A stretch of DNA of 64,000 nt from assembly GCF_034674885.1 (NCBI RefSeq), contig NZ_JAUCDS010000006.1, forward strand, positions 61,534 through 125,533, written 5' to 3'. The notes beneath the pieces were generated by a model, which was given only the letters and a program-made list of their open reading frames with translations, made no database searches and had not been told where the DNA came from. A program made the translations under genes and the position numbers. Source of the stretch: Castellaniella sp034674885. GTDB taxonomy: Bacteria > Pseudomonadota > Gammaproteobacteria > Burkholderiales > Burkholderiaceae_B. Below are positions 51,813 through 60,844 of this stretch, piece after piece. The stretch's first letter is position 1. Each line of letters opens with the position of its first letter.

Positions 51813-54050
51813 TCAGGCGCCCTGCCCGCTCAAGATTGCCGCGACCGGGTGATCGGCCCCGAACTGCAGATCCAGTGCCTGTTCGGCGGGCACGGGGCGG
51901 CCCACCAGATAGCCCTGGATCAGGTCGCAGCCCAGGCGCCGCAGATGGTCCAGCTGCTGCGGGGTCTCGACCCCCTCGGCGACGATGTCCAGCCCCAGGC
52001 TGTGTCCCAGGGCGATGATGGCGGTGACGATCGGCACATTGCCCGGATTGGTTTCCAGGCCCCGGATGAAGGACATGTCGATCTTCAGCCGATGCACCTT
52101 CAGGTGCTGCAGATAGGACATGGACGAATAACCCGTGCCGAAATCGTCGATGGACAGGCGCACGCCCAGATGGCGCAGCGTTTCCAGCGCTGCGCTGGCG
52201 CGCACGCGGTCGGCCATCAGGCAGCTTTCGGTGATTTCCAGTTCCAGGCACTCGGGCGGCAGGCCGTTGGACTGCAGCACGGCCTGCACGGATTCGGCGA
52301 AGCCTTCGCAATCCAGCTGCAGGGCGCACAGATTTACCGCCACATAGCCGGGCGCCCGGCCCTCGTCGCGCCACTGCCGCATCTGGCGACCGACTTCCTG
52401 CAGCACCCAATGGCCCAGCGGGATGATCAGGCCGCTTTCCTCGGCCAGGGAAATGAATTCGCCCGGCGCGACCAGGCCGCGTTGCGGATGCTGCCAGCGC
52501 ACCAGGGCCTCCAGCCCCGTCACCGCCAACTGGCCCAGATGCAATTGCGGCTGGTAATGCACCTGGAATTCCCCCTGTTCCAGCGCGCGGCGCAGCTCGG
52601 CCTCCAGCGACAGGCGTTCCTGGGCGCGCAGCATGATCTCGGGCGAAAAGAAGCGCAGGCTGCCCCGCCCGTCCGCCTTGGCCTGGTGCAGCGTCGCATC
52701 GGCCCGACTCAACAGGATCTCTGCGGACTCACCGTCTTCGGGATACAGGGCCACGCCGATGCCGGCGCTGACGTAGACCGCCTGCCCATCGACCTCGAAG
52801 GGTACGGCCAGGGCGTCAAGCAGGCGCTGAGCGGCCAGATCCGTGCCCTGTTCGCCCTGGTCCCGATCCAGGATCAGGTAGAACTCGTCGCCGCCCACCC
52901 GCGCCAGGGCGTCGCGCTCGGACAACAGGCCGCGCAGGCGCTGCGCCACCTGAAGCAGCACCCGGTCGCCCTGGCCATGCCCCTGGGTCTCGTTGATGGC
53001 TGCGAATTTGTCCAGATCCAGGCACAACAATGCAAAGCGCCCCGCGCCATGCCCGGCCATCTGGACCGCATGCGCCAGCAGTTCGGCGAACAGGACGCGG
53101 TTGGGCAGGCCGGTCAGGGGGTCGCGATGCGTCAGGATCCGGTATTTTTCCTCGCTGACCTGCAGCATGGCAGTGCGCTGCGCCACCAGATCTTCCAGGA
53201 AACGGCGCAGGCGCGCCAGTTCCAGGTGGGCGCGCACCCTGGCGCGGACTTCCTCGATATCGAAGGGCTTGGTCACGTAATCGGCCGCCCCCAGGGCGAA
53301 TCCGCGCAGCTTGTCCTGAGTGTCGTCGACCACGGTGACGAACATCACCGGCAGGTTGCGGCCCCCGGGCGCCGATTTGATGCGCCGGCAGACCTCGTAG
53401 CCGTCCATGCCCGGCATCATCACATCCAGCAGGACCAGGTCGGGCGGCGACGGCCCCTGAATGATCTCCAGCGCCCGCACGCCATCGCCCGCCACCAGGA
53501 TACGGAACTCATCGCGCAGGGCGGCCAGCAGCTCGTGGATGTTCTCGGGCACGTCGTCGACGACCAGCAAGGTCGCAGCGCAAGCCGGATCGGCCTGTGG
53601 CACGAGATCGAAGGTCGAGGGCATGCGCCGGTACCGCCGCAGCTCGATCTGGTTGCGCACGCGTGTCTTGAACAATTCGGGATTGATGGGCTTGGTGACG
53701 TAATCCGCCGCGCCCATCAAAAGGCCGCGCGCCGCATCCGCCGCCTCGGCCAGGGCCGTCACGAAGATCACCGGGATGTCCGCCGTCGCGACGTTCTGCT
53801 TCAAGGCCGCCAGCACCTCATAGCCATCCATGTCCGGCATCTGGATATCCAGCAGGATCAGGTCCGGACGTGGTTCATGCCCTGCCATCTCGATGGCCTT
53901 GTGCCCGCTGGTGGCAGCGGAAATGGCGTAGTCTTCCCGGAAGATGCCTACCAGCGTGTGCAGATTGACCGCCGCATCATCGACGATCAGCAGTCTGGCG
54001 CGGCTGGCGGCGGCCGCCTGCGGATCGGACTGAGTCGATGGCGCGATCAT
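51813..54050 (-). CDS. Response regulator with two receiver domains and GGDEF-EAL output
   Basis: 745 residues. REC1 (about 18-135) with phospho-acceptor Asp68; REC2 (160-280) with Asp209; GGDEF domain (310-465) with intact GGDEF at 386-390 but no RxxD inhibitory site in front; EAL domain (480-730) with EAL at 514-516 and the catalytic metal-binding residues (ITESCL, IDDFGTGYSS, QGYLVGRP) present. It therefore looks competent both to make and to break cyclic di-GMP. It is the third gene of a transcript with the hybrid kinase (ATGA overlap) and the binding protein. Confidence 0.93.
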   Translation of the reverse strand: MIAPSTQSDPQAAAASRARLLIVDDAAVNLHTLVGIFREDYAISAATSGHKAIEMAGHEPRPDLILLDIQMPDMDGYEVLAALKQNVATADIPVIFVTALAEAADAARGLLMGAADYVTKPINPELFKTRVRNQIELRRYRRMPSTFDLVPQADPACAATLLVVDDVPENIHELLAALRDEFRILVAGDGVRALEIIQGPSPPDLVLLDVMMPGMDGYEVCRRIKSAPGGRNLPVMFVTVVDDTQDKLRGFALGAADYVTKPFDIEEVRARVRAHLELARLRRFLEDLVAQRTAMLQVSEEKYRILTHRDPLTGLPNRVLFAELLAHAVQMAGHGAGRFALLCLDLDKFAAINETQGHGQGDRVLLQVAQRLRGLLSERDALARVGGDEFYLILDRDQGEQGTDLAAQRLLDALAVPFEVDGQAVYVSAGIGVALYPEDGESAEILLSRADATLHQAKADGRGSLRFFSPEIMLRAQERLSLEAELRRALEQGEFQVHYQPQLHLGQLAVTGLEALVRWQHPQRGLVAPGEFISLAEESGLIIPLGHWVLQEVGRQMRQWRDEGRAPGYVAVNLCALQLDCEGFAESVQAVLQSNGLPPECLELEITESCLMADRVRASAALETLRHLGVRLSIDDFGTGYSSMSYLQHLKVHRLKIDMSFIRGLETNPGNVPIVTAIIALGHSLGLDIVAEGVETPQQLDHLRRLGCDLIQGYLVGRPVPAEQALDLQFGADHPVAAILSGQGA

Positions 54051-57000
54051 GGGGCAGGCTCCGGTGACAGGGGGACGGTCTCGATCAACGCCAGGGCGGC
54101 ATCCAGATCGAAGCGGTCCAGTTTTTCGGCAATATCCTCGATCTGGCTGAGCAATGGCGTGCCCGCCACTCCTTGGCGCAATTCATCGAGCAACGCCTCG
54201 GCAGCCCCCAGGTCGGACTCGATCGACTGCCGCAGCCGATCCAGCAGGTCGCGCACCGCTGCGTCCGACAGCGGCGTGGCCGCCGGGGCATCGGACAGAT
54301 CGTCCCGAGACAGGGAATCGATGTCGGCCAGCACGTCCCGTAGCAGGGCCTGGGCCTGATCCAGCAGCTCATCATCGGGCGGCAGGCCCTGCTTGAGCCG
54401 GGTGTCGATCTGCGATACGCCGGCAAACAGCGCGCGCGCGCCGATGTTGCCGGCCACGCCCTTGAGCATGTGGCAATGCGCCTCGGCCGCGCTCAGACCC
54501 GTCTGGGTCAGCAGCCGCCGCAAGACCGCGATGGCGTCTTCGTATTGCGCCCGGAAGCGCTGCAACTGCCTGCGATACGATTGCGCCCGCCCGCCAATGC
54601 GGCGCACGCCATCGGCGGCGTCCAGGTGCGTCAGGGCCAGCAGGTCGCCGGGCAAGCGGCCCGGCACACCCTCTGCCGCCGGCGCCACGGAACCTGCGGC
54701 CCGATCGGCCGGCACCTTCACCCAGCGCATGAGCGTCGCCAGCAGGTGATCCGGGTCGATGGGCTTCGTGACGTGATCGTTCATACCCGCATCCTGGCTG
54801 GCCTGGGCGTCCGATGCCATCGCCAGCGCCGTCATGGCGATGATGGGCAGCTCGGCCAGCCGCGCCCGACCCGGCGCCTGTCCCAGGCGACGGATTCGCC
54901 GCGCCGCCTGCAGGCCGTCCATGACCGGCATCTGGATGTCCATCAGCACTGCGTCGTAGGACTTGCGCTGGACCCGATCCACCGCTTCGCGTCCATCGGC
55001 GGCCTCGTCCACCGACATGCCTTCGCCGCGCAGCAGTTCCACCGCGAATTCGCGATTGATGTCGTTATCCTCGACCAACAGGATCCGGGCGCCTGCCAGC
55101 CCGGTGTCGCCGACCAGCCCGCCTGCGGCGCGACCGTCATTCGCATCCGACATCAGGCGGCCCCGACCCAGCACGGACAGCATCGTATCCAGCAGCGACG
55201 AGGGCGACACCGGCTTGATCAGGAAACCATCCATGCCGGTCTGTGCCGCCCGGCGCATGATGTCTTCGCTGCCGTAGGCAGTCACCATGACGATTTTTGG
55301 CTGATGCGCAATGGCGGGATCGGTCTGGATGCGCCCGGCGACCTCATCGCCGTTCATGCCGGGCATGCGCCAGTCCATCAGGACCAGGTCGTAGGGCCGT
55401 CCACTGGCCTGACGCAGCATCGTCAGTGCCTGCGTTCCATGGCTGGCGGTGCTGACGTCAAGATGAAAGAAACGCAGCATCTCGGACAGAATTTCCACCG
55501 ACACCGGATTGTCGTCCACGACCAGCACCCGCCAGCCCTGCAGCCGCGAGCCGATGCGTTCGAGCAACTGACGCTGCGTATCCTGCGTCTGCCGCGCGAC
55601 GGCCAGCCGCACGGTGAAACACATCGTCGTTCCCTGATCCGGCTGGGAAGATTCCACCCACAGGCGTCCCCCCATCAATTCCGCCAGGCTCTTGCAGATC
55701 GCCAGACCCAACCCTGTACCGCCATAGCGGCGCGTCATGGACTGATCGGCCTGGGTGAACTTCTGGAACAGCGCACGGATCTGGTCGGAGGACATGCCGA
55801 TGCCCGTATCGCGCACGCTGATGCGAACCGTGACGCCGTCCTCATCCTGGTCCTGGCACAGCAGGGACAGTTCGACCTCGCCCTGTTCGGTGAACTTGAC
55901 CGCGTTGCCGCACAGATTGAGCAGGACCTGGCCCAGGCGCAGCGGATCGCCCGTCAGCAGTGTCGGGATGGCGGGATCGTGCCGGATCAGGAACTCGATG
56001 CCTTTGGCCTCGGCCTGAAGGCCAACCGCATCCACCAGCCGTTCCAGTACCGTTTCAAGCTCGAATTCGACCTGCTCGACCACCAATTTTCCGGCTTCCA
56101 GCTTGGAGAAATCCAGCACGTCGTTGATGATGCCCAGCAGGGACTGGGCCGCGCCCTGAGCCTTGGACAGCCGGTTGCGCAAGCCCGACGACATGTCTTC
56201 CTTGAGCGCCAGGTACAGCATGCCCAGGATGGCGTTCATCGGCGTACGGATTTCATGGCTCATGGTGGCCAGGAAGTCGGATTTGACCCGCGTGGCATGC
56301 TCGGCGGTTTCCTTGGCCCGCTGCAGTTCCTGCGTGCGGACCACGACTTTGGATTCCAGCGTCTGGTTCAGGTCCTCGAGCGCGCGCATCGAGGCCGACA
56401 AGCGCCGGCGGCCGTCATCCAGGGCGTCCACCAGTGCACCCAATTCATCGGCATACGGGTATGCCAGGGGCGCAGCCTGGACGGCAGCCCCGTTGACATC
56501 GAAATGCCAGCTCTTGACGGCCGAGACGACTGCGGCCAACGTGTTCGACAGACGACTGCGGATCGTCCAGACGAACAGCATCCACAGCACCCCGCTGAGA
56601 ATCAGGGAATTCAGCAACGCAACCACGAAGCCGTACTTGAGCCGATCCCAGATCACGACCGGATCGGTGTACAGACCGAGCGTGCCGATCATCTGGATGT
56701 CGCCATCCGCCGCAGCATGGTGCAGCGGCAAGGCGGCGACGTGCCCGCTCACGAACAGGACGGAGCGGCGGATATCGGCCGTTGACCGCGGCCAATTGCG
56801 GTCGGCCAGAATATCGCCGTCCGACGAGGTGACCTGCACGCCGCTGATGATGGCATTCTGCCGCACGCTGTCCAGAACCTTGAGCAACTGTCCTCGGTCG
56901 AGTTCCCACACGGCGCCCGTCACGGCCGGTTCGACCGTGCGGCCCAACGACGCCAGATCGTCTGAAACTGCCCGGCTGATACCGGCATACTGGATGGTGA

Positions 57001-57091
57001 GCTGCACCGCCACCAAACCGATGGTCACCAGCAGGTACCACGGCAGCATGGACCGCAGCAGCCGCCTGGACAGGGTTGATGCCGTCTTCAT
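54047..57091 (-). CDS. Hybrid sensor histidine kinase with two receivers and HPt
   Basis: 1014 residues. Two membrane segments (about 14-32 and 155-175) flank a periplasmic domain; HAMP-like and coiled-coil section to about 265; HisKA with His in SHEIRTPMNAILGML; HATPase with N box CGNAVKFTEQ and G1 DTGIGMSS; first receiver with Asp in LVLMDWRMPGMNG; second with Asp in AVLMDIQMPVMDG; C-terminal HPt with phospho-His in HCHMLKGVAGNIGA. The phosphate can flow kinase-REC-HPt-response regulator. Upstream lies a binding protein 16 nt away, so the kinase probably reads its ligand state. Confidence 0.93.
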   Translation of the reverse strand: MKTASTLSRRLLRSMLPWYLLVTIGLVAVQLTIQYAGISRAVSDDLASLGRTVEPAVTGAVWELDRGQLLKVLDSVRQNAIISGVQVTSSDGDILADRNWPRSTADIRRSVLFVSGHVAALPLHHAAADGDIQMIGTLGLYTDPVVIWDRLKYGFVVALLNSLILSGVLWMLFVWTIRSRLSNTLAAVVSAVKSWHFDVNGAAVQAAPLAYPYADELGALVDALDDGRRRLSASMRALEDLNQTLESKVVVRTQELQRAKETAEHATRVKSDFLATMSHEIRTPMNAILGMLYLALKEDMSSGLRNRLSKAQGAAQSLLGIINDVLDFSKLEAGKLVVEQVEFELETVLERLVDAVGLQAEAKGIEFLIRHDPAIPTLLTGDPLRLGQVLLNLCGNAVKFTEQGEVELSLLCQDQDEDGVTVRISVRDTGIGMSSDQIRALFQKFTQADQSMTRRYGGTGLGLAICKSLAELMGGRLWVESSQPDQGTTMCFTVRLAVARQTQDTQRQLLERIGSRLQGWRVLVVDDNPVSVEILSEMLRFFHLDVSTASHGTQALTMLRQASGRPYDLVLMDWRMPGMNGDEVAGRIQTDPAIAHQPKIVMVTAYGSEDIMRRAAQTGMDGFLIKPVSPSSLLDTMLSVLGRGRLMSDANDGRAAGGLVGDTGLAGARILLVEDNDINREFAVELLRGEGMSVDEAADGREAVDRVQRKSYDAVLMDIQMPVMDGLQAARRIRRLGQAPGRARLAELPIIAMTALAMASDAQASQDAGMNDHVTKPIDPDHLLATLMRWVKVPADRAAGSVAPAAEGVPGRLPGDLLALTHLDAADGVRRIGGRAQSYRRQLQRFRAQYEDAIAVLRRLLTQTGLSAAEAHCHMLKGVAGNIGARALFAGVSQIDTRLKQGLPPDDELLDQAQALLRDVLADIDSLSRDDLSDAPAATPLSDAAVRDLLDRLRQSIESDLGAAEALLDELRQGVAGTPLLSQIEDIAEKLDRFDLDAALALIETVPLSPEPAP

Positions 57092-57107
57092 TCAGGCCGC
57101 ACCCGCA

Positions 57108-58016
57108 TCAGCGCCACCACCATCCAGTATCGATTTCTGCCGTGTCGGGGGGTAGCAAGGGGTTATCCAGGCGGATGACCCGGCGGGTGGAACGCTTCAG
57201 GTCCTTGATCATGGCAGCGTGGTACGTCTGGAACAGGCGCTGGAACGAGCCGTCCGCCAGCGCGGCATCCAGCCCCCGTTCGATCTGCTCGGCCAACTGC
57301 GCATCTTCCAGGCGCACCCAGAAATAGATGGGATACGGGAAGAACAGGGCGCGCGTCTTTTCGATGGCCAATTGCGGATAAGTCGGGCGCTGGGCCTTGA
57401 GTTCGATGTCTGCCTCGCCGATGCCCCTGGGCATGGCATCGAAACGATGGGCCGCCAGCATGGGGAAAAGGCGATCGTATTCCGTCGCCGTGACGACTGT
57501 ATAGCCGTTGGCCCGCATGACGGGCACATCCGCCCACTGGCTACTCAGGCCAAAGCTCAGTTGCGTCTTGAAGGCCTCGTCATCCATCCGTGCGATACGG
57601 TCCTGGTCGGATTCGGAAATCAGGAACACCCGATAGCCGACGACGCCCCGGGAAATATCGATGCGGATCGGCCGCATCACGACTTCGCGCTCGTCGTTCG
57701 TACCCAGGGCGATGACGTCGATCTCGCCGCTTTGCAACAGGTGGATGCCCCGATTCTGCGTGACCTTTTCGTCGTAGGGGCGCAAGCTGATCGAGGTGCC
57801 TGAGGCCTTGCGAACGTGGTTCAGGGCCAGCTCAAGGACTTTCCAGCGATATTCGTAGATGGGGCCGACCGGGAAATAGGTCAGTGTCCGATCAGGGGCC
57901 TGAGCAGCCACCGCCGGCCCGAGCAGACAGGCGCACAGCAAGGCGCACGACAGGCTGCGCACCCACATCGTGCTTGTTTCCGCAAGTACCCTCCAGACTG
58001 CGACACACTGTTTCAT
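57108..58016 (-). CDS. Periplasmic binding protein of the signalling cassette
   Basis: 302 residues from the ATG at 58016 with a GGGGA ribosome-binding site. The N-terminal region has a hydrophobic signal (SLSCALLCACLLGPAVAAQAPD, cut near AAQ). The mature protein has the overall organisation of amino acid-type extracytoplasmic receptors (VLELALNHVRKASGTSISLRPYDE; LFFPYPIYFWVRLED), but no transporter gene is next to it. In related two-component loci a binding protein presents its ligand to the kinase, so I infer a sensor role. The ligand is unknown. Confidence 0.8.
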   Translation of the reverse strand: MKQCVAVWRVLAETSTMWVRSLSCALLCACLLGPAVAAQAPDRTLTYFPVGPIYEYRWKVLELALNHVRKASGTSISLRPYDEKVTQNRGIHLLQSGEIDVIALGTNDEREVVMRPIRIDISRGVVGYRVFLISESDQDRIARMDDEAFKTQLSFGLSSQWADVPVMRANGYTVVTATEYDRLFPMLAAHRFDAMPRGIGEADIELKAQRPTYPQLAIEKTRALFFPYPIYFWVRLEDAQLAEQIERGLDAALADGSFQRLFQTYHAAMIKDLKRSTRRVIRLDNPLLPPDTAEIDTGWWWR

Positions 58017-58272
58017 ACCGATTCCCCTGCTGTCACCAGGCGCCATCTGTCTTGGCAGATGTCGGCCCACAGGTGAGGACAGGGTCAGAATAGCACAGAC
58101 ATGTATCAAAGCATCACTCAACTCGCCGTCATTCCCCTGCTTTCTACCGATACTTCGTTCCAGGCCTTTTTCTATAACATTCAGGCATATCAGAAAGATG
58201 ATGTTTCAAGACCACAACTTTATATATCTCAACTAACATAGCCCGGCCTCCCTGTTTCATCGAGACCACGCC

Positions 58273-59895
58273 ATGCGCAATCTGAAAATCAGTACCCGAT
58301 TGGCCCTGAGCTTCGGCTTCGTCGTCATCCTGCTGCTGATCCTGTCGGGCATCGGCGCCTGGCGCATCCTGGATACGCAACAGGACAACCGGGCGCTGAA
58401 CGATCGCCTGCAAACCAACAATCTGCTGCAGCAACTGACACGCCAGATCAGCATCAACGCCAACCAGACGCAGGCCACCCTGGCAGCCGATCCGGACACG
58501 CTGCGCAAGCTGAAAGAATCAATCGCCGCATCCGACGAACAGACGCAGAAAATCAGCCAACAGCTGGGCGCCATGCTAAGCAGCCCGGACGCCTCGGCGC
58601 TGCTGCAACAGGCCACAAAGGACCGGGCCGCCTACCTGCAAAGCCGGGATAAGGCGTTCAAGGATCTGGACGGCGGCAACTACGGCGAGGCCGACGCCTT
58701 CTTCAACCAGCAGCTGCCGAAAATGACGGCAGGCTACCTGGCCCAGATCGATCAACTGTCGCAGCGCCAGAACGACTCCGTGCAGCAACTGTTCGACCAG
58801 AGCGCCCAATCCAGCCAACTGGGGCTGTCCGTCCTGGCGATCGCCACCCTGCTGGCCCTGATCCTGGCGCCGCTGTTCGCCTGGCGCGTCACCCGATCCA
58901 TCGTGCGGCCGCTGCGCCATGCGGTCAACCTGGCCGGCACAGTGGCACAGCGCCAGTTGGCCGTGAGCATCCATGCCCGCAGCAGCGACGAGATCGGCCA
59001 ATTGCTGACGGCGCTGGGCACCATGACCGACAACCTGCGCCAGGCCGTGGGCGAGGTACGCGGCAGTTCCAACGCCATCGCGGCAGCCTCGGCGCAGATC
59101 ACCGAAGGCAACCTGGACCTGTCATCGCGCACTGAAGAGCAGGCCAGTTCCCTGGCGCAGACCGCCGCCACGATGGAAGAAATCACCGCCACCGTGCGCC
59201 AGAACGCCGACAACGCCCAACAGGCGAATTCCCTGGCCGCCGCCGCCGCGCACACGGCCTCCAGCGGGGGCGCCATGGTTGCCGAACTGGTGGGCACCAT
59301 GGGCGAGATCAACAGCAAATCCCAGCAGGTCGCCGACATCATCGGCGTGATCGATTCGATTGCCTTCCAGACCAACATCCTGGCGCTGAACGCCGCCGTC
59401 GAGGCCGCCCGCGCCGGCGAACAGGGCCGGGGATTCGCCGTGGTCGCCGCCGAGGTCCGCGCCCTGGCGCAACGATCGGCCGGCGCCGCCAAGGAAATCA
59501 AGGACCTGATCGACACCTCCGTCCAGGCCGCCTCCAAGGGCAACGAGCAGGCCGCCCACGCCGGCAACACCATGCAGGAGATCGTCGACAGCATCAACCG
59601 CGTCACCGACATCATGGGCGAGATCAGCGCGGCCAGCCGCGAGCAGACCACCGGCATCGAGGAAATCAATTCCGCCATGACGCAGATGGACGGCGTCACC
59701 CGGCAAAATGCCAGCTTGGTAGAAGCCTCTGCAGCGGCTGCCGGCAGCCTGCGCCAGCAGGCGGACACCCTGGCCGACCTGGTGGCGACCTTTACGCTGG
59801 ACGATGCGGACGCCGCACCGGAAGACACTGCGGCGACACCGTCTACGGCGGCGATCGGCAGGCGTTCCGCCCCGCTCTTGCTGGCTCAGCAGTAG
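58273..59895 (+). CDS. Methyl-accepting chemotaxis protein
   Basis: 540 residues: membrane segment 1 at about 10-32, periplasmic four-helix-bundle sensor (33-185), membrane segment 2 (186-208), HAMP (210-262), then a long signalling hairpin with the strictly conserved tip (AFQTNILALNAAVEAARAGEQGRGFAVVAAEVRALAQRS). The C-terminus ends in PLLLAQQ without the NWETF-type pentapeptide for CheR docking. The sensory domain is of the common helical-bundle kind; the attractant is unknown. It stands alone and is followed by two strong hairpins. The 256 nt before it contain no gene and no promoter I could assign. Confidence 0.93.
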   Translation: MRNLKISTRLALSFGFVVILLLILSGIGAWRILDTQQDNRALNDRLQTNNLLQQLTRQISINANQTQATLAADPDTLRKLKESIAASDEQTQKISQQLGAMLSSPDASALLQQATKDRAAYLQSRDKAFKDLDGGNYGEADAFFNQQLPKMTAGYLAQIDQLSQRQNDSVQQLFDQSAQSSQLGLSVLAIATLLALILAPLFAWRVTRSIVRPLRHAVNLAGTVAQRQLAVSIHARSSDEIGQLLTALGTMTDNLRQAVGEVRGSSNAIAAASAQITEGNLDLSSRTEEQASSLAQTAATMEEITATVRQNADNAQQANSLAAAAAHTASSGGAMVAELVGTMGEINSKSQQVADIIGVIDSIAFQTNILALNAAVEAARAGEQGRGFAVVAAEVRALAQRSAGAAKEIKDLIDTSVQAASKGNEQAAHAGNTMQEIVDSINRVTDIMGEISAASREQTTGIEEINSAMTQMDGVTRQNASLVEASAAAAGSLRQQADTLADLVATFTLDDADAAPEDTAATPSTAAIGRRSAPLLLAQQ

Positions 59896-59941
59896 CGCGA
59901 GACGCCGCGCCCCATTCCCGCCCACAGCCACGACGGCACTG

Positions 59942-59986
59942 AATGCAAAAACCCGCTGGATCCTGGATCCAGCGGGTTTTTGCATT
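59942..59986. terminator. Bidirectional terminator (perfect 45-bp palindrome)
   Basis: A perfect palindrome with a one-base centre: AATGCAAAAACCCGCTGGATCC, T, then the reverse complement. Stem is flanked by A on one side and T on the other, so it works in both directions: for the chemotaxis gene from the left and for csp from the right. Confidence 0.85.
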
Positions 59987-59990
59987 AAAA

Positions 59991-60021
59991 AGGCGGGCCC
60001 CCTGTTTCAGGGGGCCCGCCT
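59991..60021. terminator. Second hairpin after the chemotaxis gene
   Basis: AGGCGGGCCCCCTG-TTT-CAGGGGGCCCGCCT: 14 base pairs, perfect, three-base loop. It has no T-run on the right, so it may act with the first terminator or serve as a boundary on the minus strand. Confidence 0.6.
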
Positions 60022-60062
60022 GGTGGCTCTGTATCAGCCTGCCTATGCAGGCAAGATACTGT

Positions 60063-60272
60063 TTAGAGCACTACGATCTGCGTCGCGCAGGGGCCTTTTT
60101 GCCCTTGGCCGACTACAAACGAGACACGCTGGTTCTCTTCGAGAGTCCGATGACCCGTGCCTTGAATTTCGCTGAAGTGAGCGAAGAGGTCTTTGCCGCC
60201 GGATTCAGGCGAGATAAAGCCAAATCCTTTGTCATTGTTGAACCACTTCACGATGCCGGTTTCTGTTTTCAA
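60063..60272 (-). CDS. CspA-family cold-shock protein
   Basis: 69 residues if the TTG at 60272 is the start: it gives M-KTETGIVKWF, the usual length and start of these proteins, and AGGA lies 7 nt in front of it. No ATG is available within 27 codons. RNP1 is KGFGFI and RNP2 is LFAHFS. The protein binds single-stranded RNA and DNA and acts as an RNA chaperone. It is monocistronic, and its terminator is the 59942-59986 palindrome on the minus strand. Confidence 0.93.
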   Translation of the reverse strand: MKTETGIVKWFNNDKGFGFISPESGGKDLFAHFSEIQGTGHRTLEENQRVSFVVGQGQKGPCATQIVVL

Positions 60273-60416
60273 TGTAAGTCCTAAAATATAAAAGGAAAAT
60301 ATATTCCCTCGAACACTATGATGGATACCAGCCGATAAAACCAGCGATGTTACCAAATGACACACGATAACGGCAGAAAACGGTCATCCGTTCCAGTCCC
60401 CCGACACCTGGACGCC

Positions 60417-60443
60417 AAAGCAAAAAACTCGCCAGACTGAGTG
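60417..60443. repeat. Left copy of an imperfect direct repeat (truncated terminator)
   Basis: 27 nt, 24 of them the same as at 60557-60583, 140 nt to the right. It is the left half (A-run plus first stem arm) of the tRNA-Leu terminator but with a different right part: an IS-like end takes the place of the second arm. Confidence 0.7.
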
Positions 60444-60467
60444 AACTGCACCCCAAAAGTTGGACAC
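60442..60467. mobile_element. Solo end of an IS3-family-like insertion sequence
   Basis: TGAACTGCACCCCAAAAGTTGGACAC has the look of the terminal inverted repeats of IS3-family elements (CCCCAAAAGTTGGACA core). No transposase reading frame and no matching opposite end are present within this region, so it is a remnant. Similarity is from memory; a database match would be needed. Confidence 0.5.
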
Positions 60468-60561
60468 CGATCCAAGGATTCCACACCAAGATGGAGATGC
60501 TCTCGCATAGGGCCTACGGCTTCAGGAACTTTGGGCCGACGCTACTAGGCCCGCTGAAAGC

Positions 60562-60599
60562 AAAAAACCCGCAAGACTGAATGTCTACGCGGGTTTTGC
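60562..60599 (-). terminator. Terminator of tRNA-Leu
   Basis: AAAACCCGC (60564-60572) pairs with GCGGGTTTT (60589-60597); the inner AGAC/GTCT adds to the stem. The minus strand continues with six T's, so it ends the tRNA transcript, about 55 nt after the tRNA 3' end. Confidence 0.75.
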
Positions 60600-60651
60600 T
60601 TTTTGATGTCGGAGGACATCGTACTGAATTGGACTTCTTAAAACCAAGAAG

Positions 60652-60736
60652 TGGTGCCCAGGAGAGGACTCGAACCTCCACACCTTGCGGCACATGGACC
60701 TGAACCATGCGCGTCTACCAATTCCGCCACCTGGGC
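60652..60736 (-). tRNA. tRNA-Leu (CAG anticodon)
   Basis: 85 nt including an encoded CCA. Acceptor stem GCCCAGG/CCTGGGC, D-arm with GGAATTGGTAGACGC, anticodon stem-loop CATGG-TTCAGGT-CCATG with anticodon CAG, long variable arm typical of leucine tRNAs, T-loop GTTCGAGTC. It reads CTG leucine codons, the most common in this GC-rich genome. Confidence 0.97.
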
Positions 60737-60844
60737 ACGGCATAACGTGTATGCTATTGCTTTCGTTGAACCGCTGCGTTTTATTGCGTCGTTTCAGCGA
60801 AGACAGAACTATACAATACATTTTTTTTGGATGCAAACAAGCCT

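Noticed and set aside
58122..58272. Flagellar sigma-28 promoter before the chemotaxis gene
   Set aside because: No TAAAG-N14-16-GCCGATAA-like pair with correct spacing was found, only AT-rich stretches.
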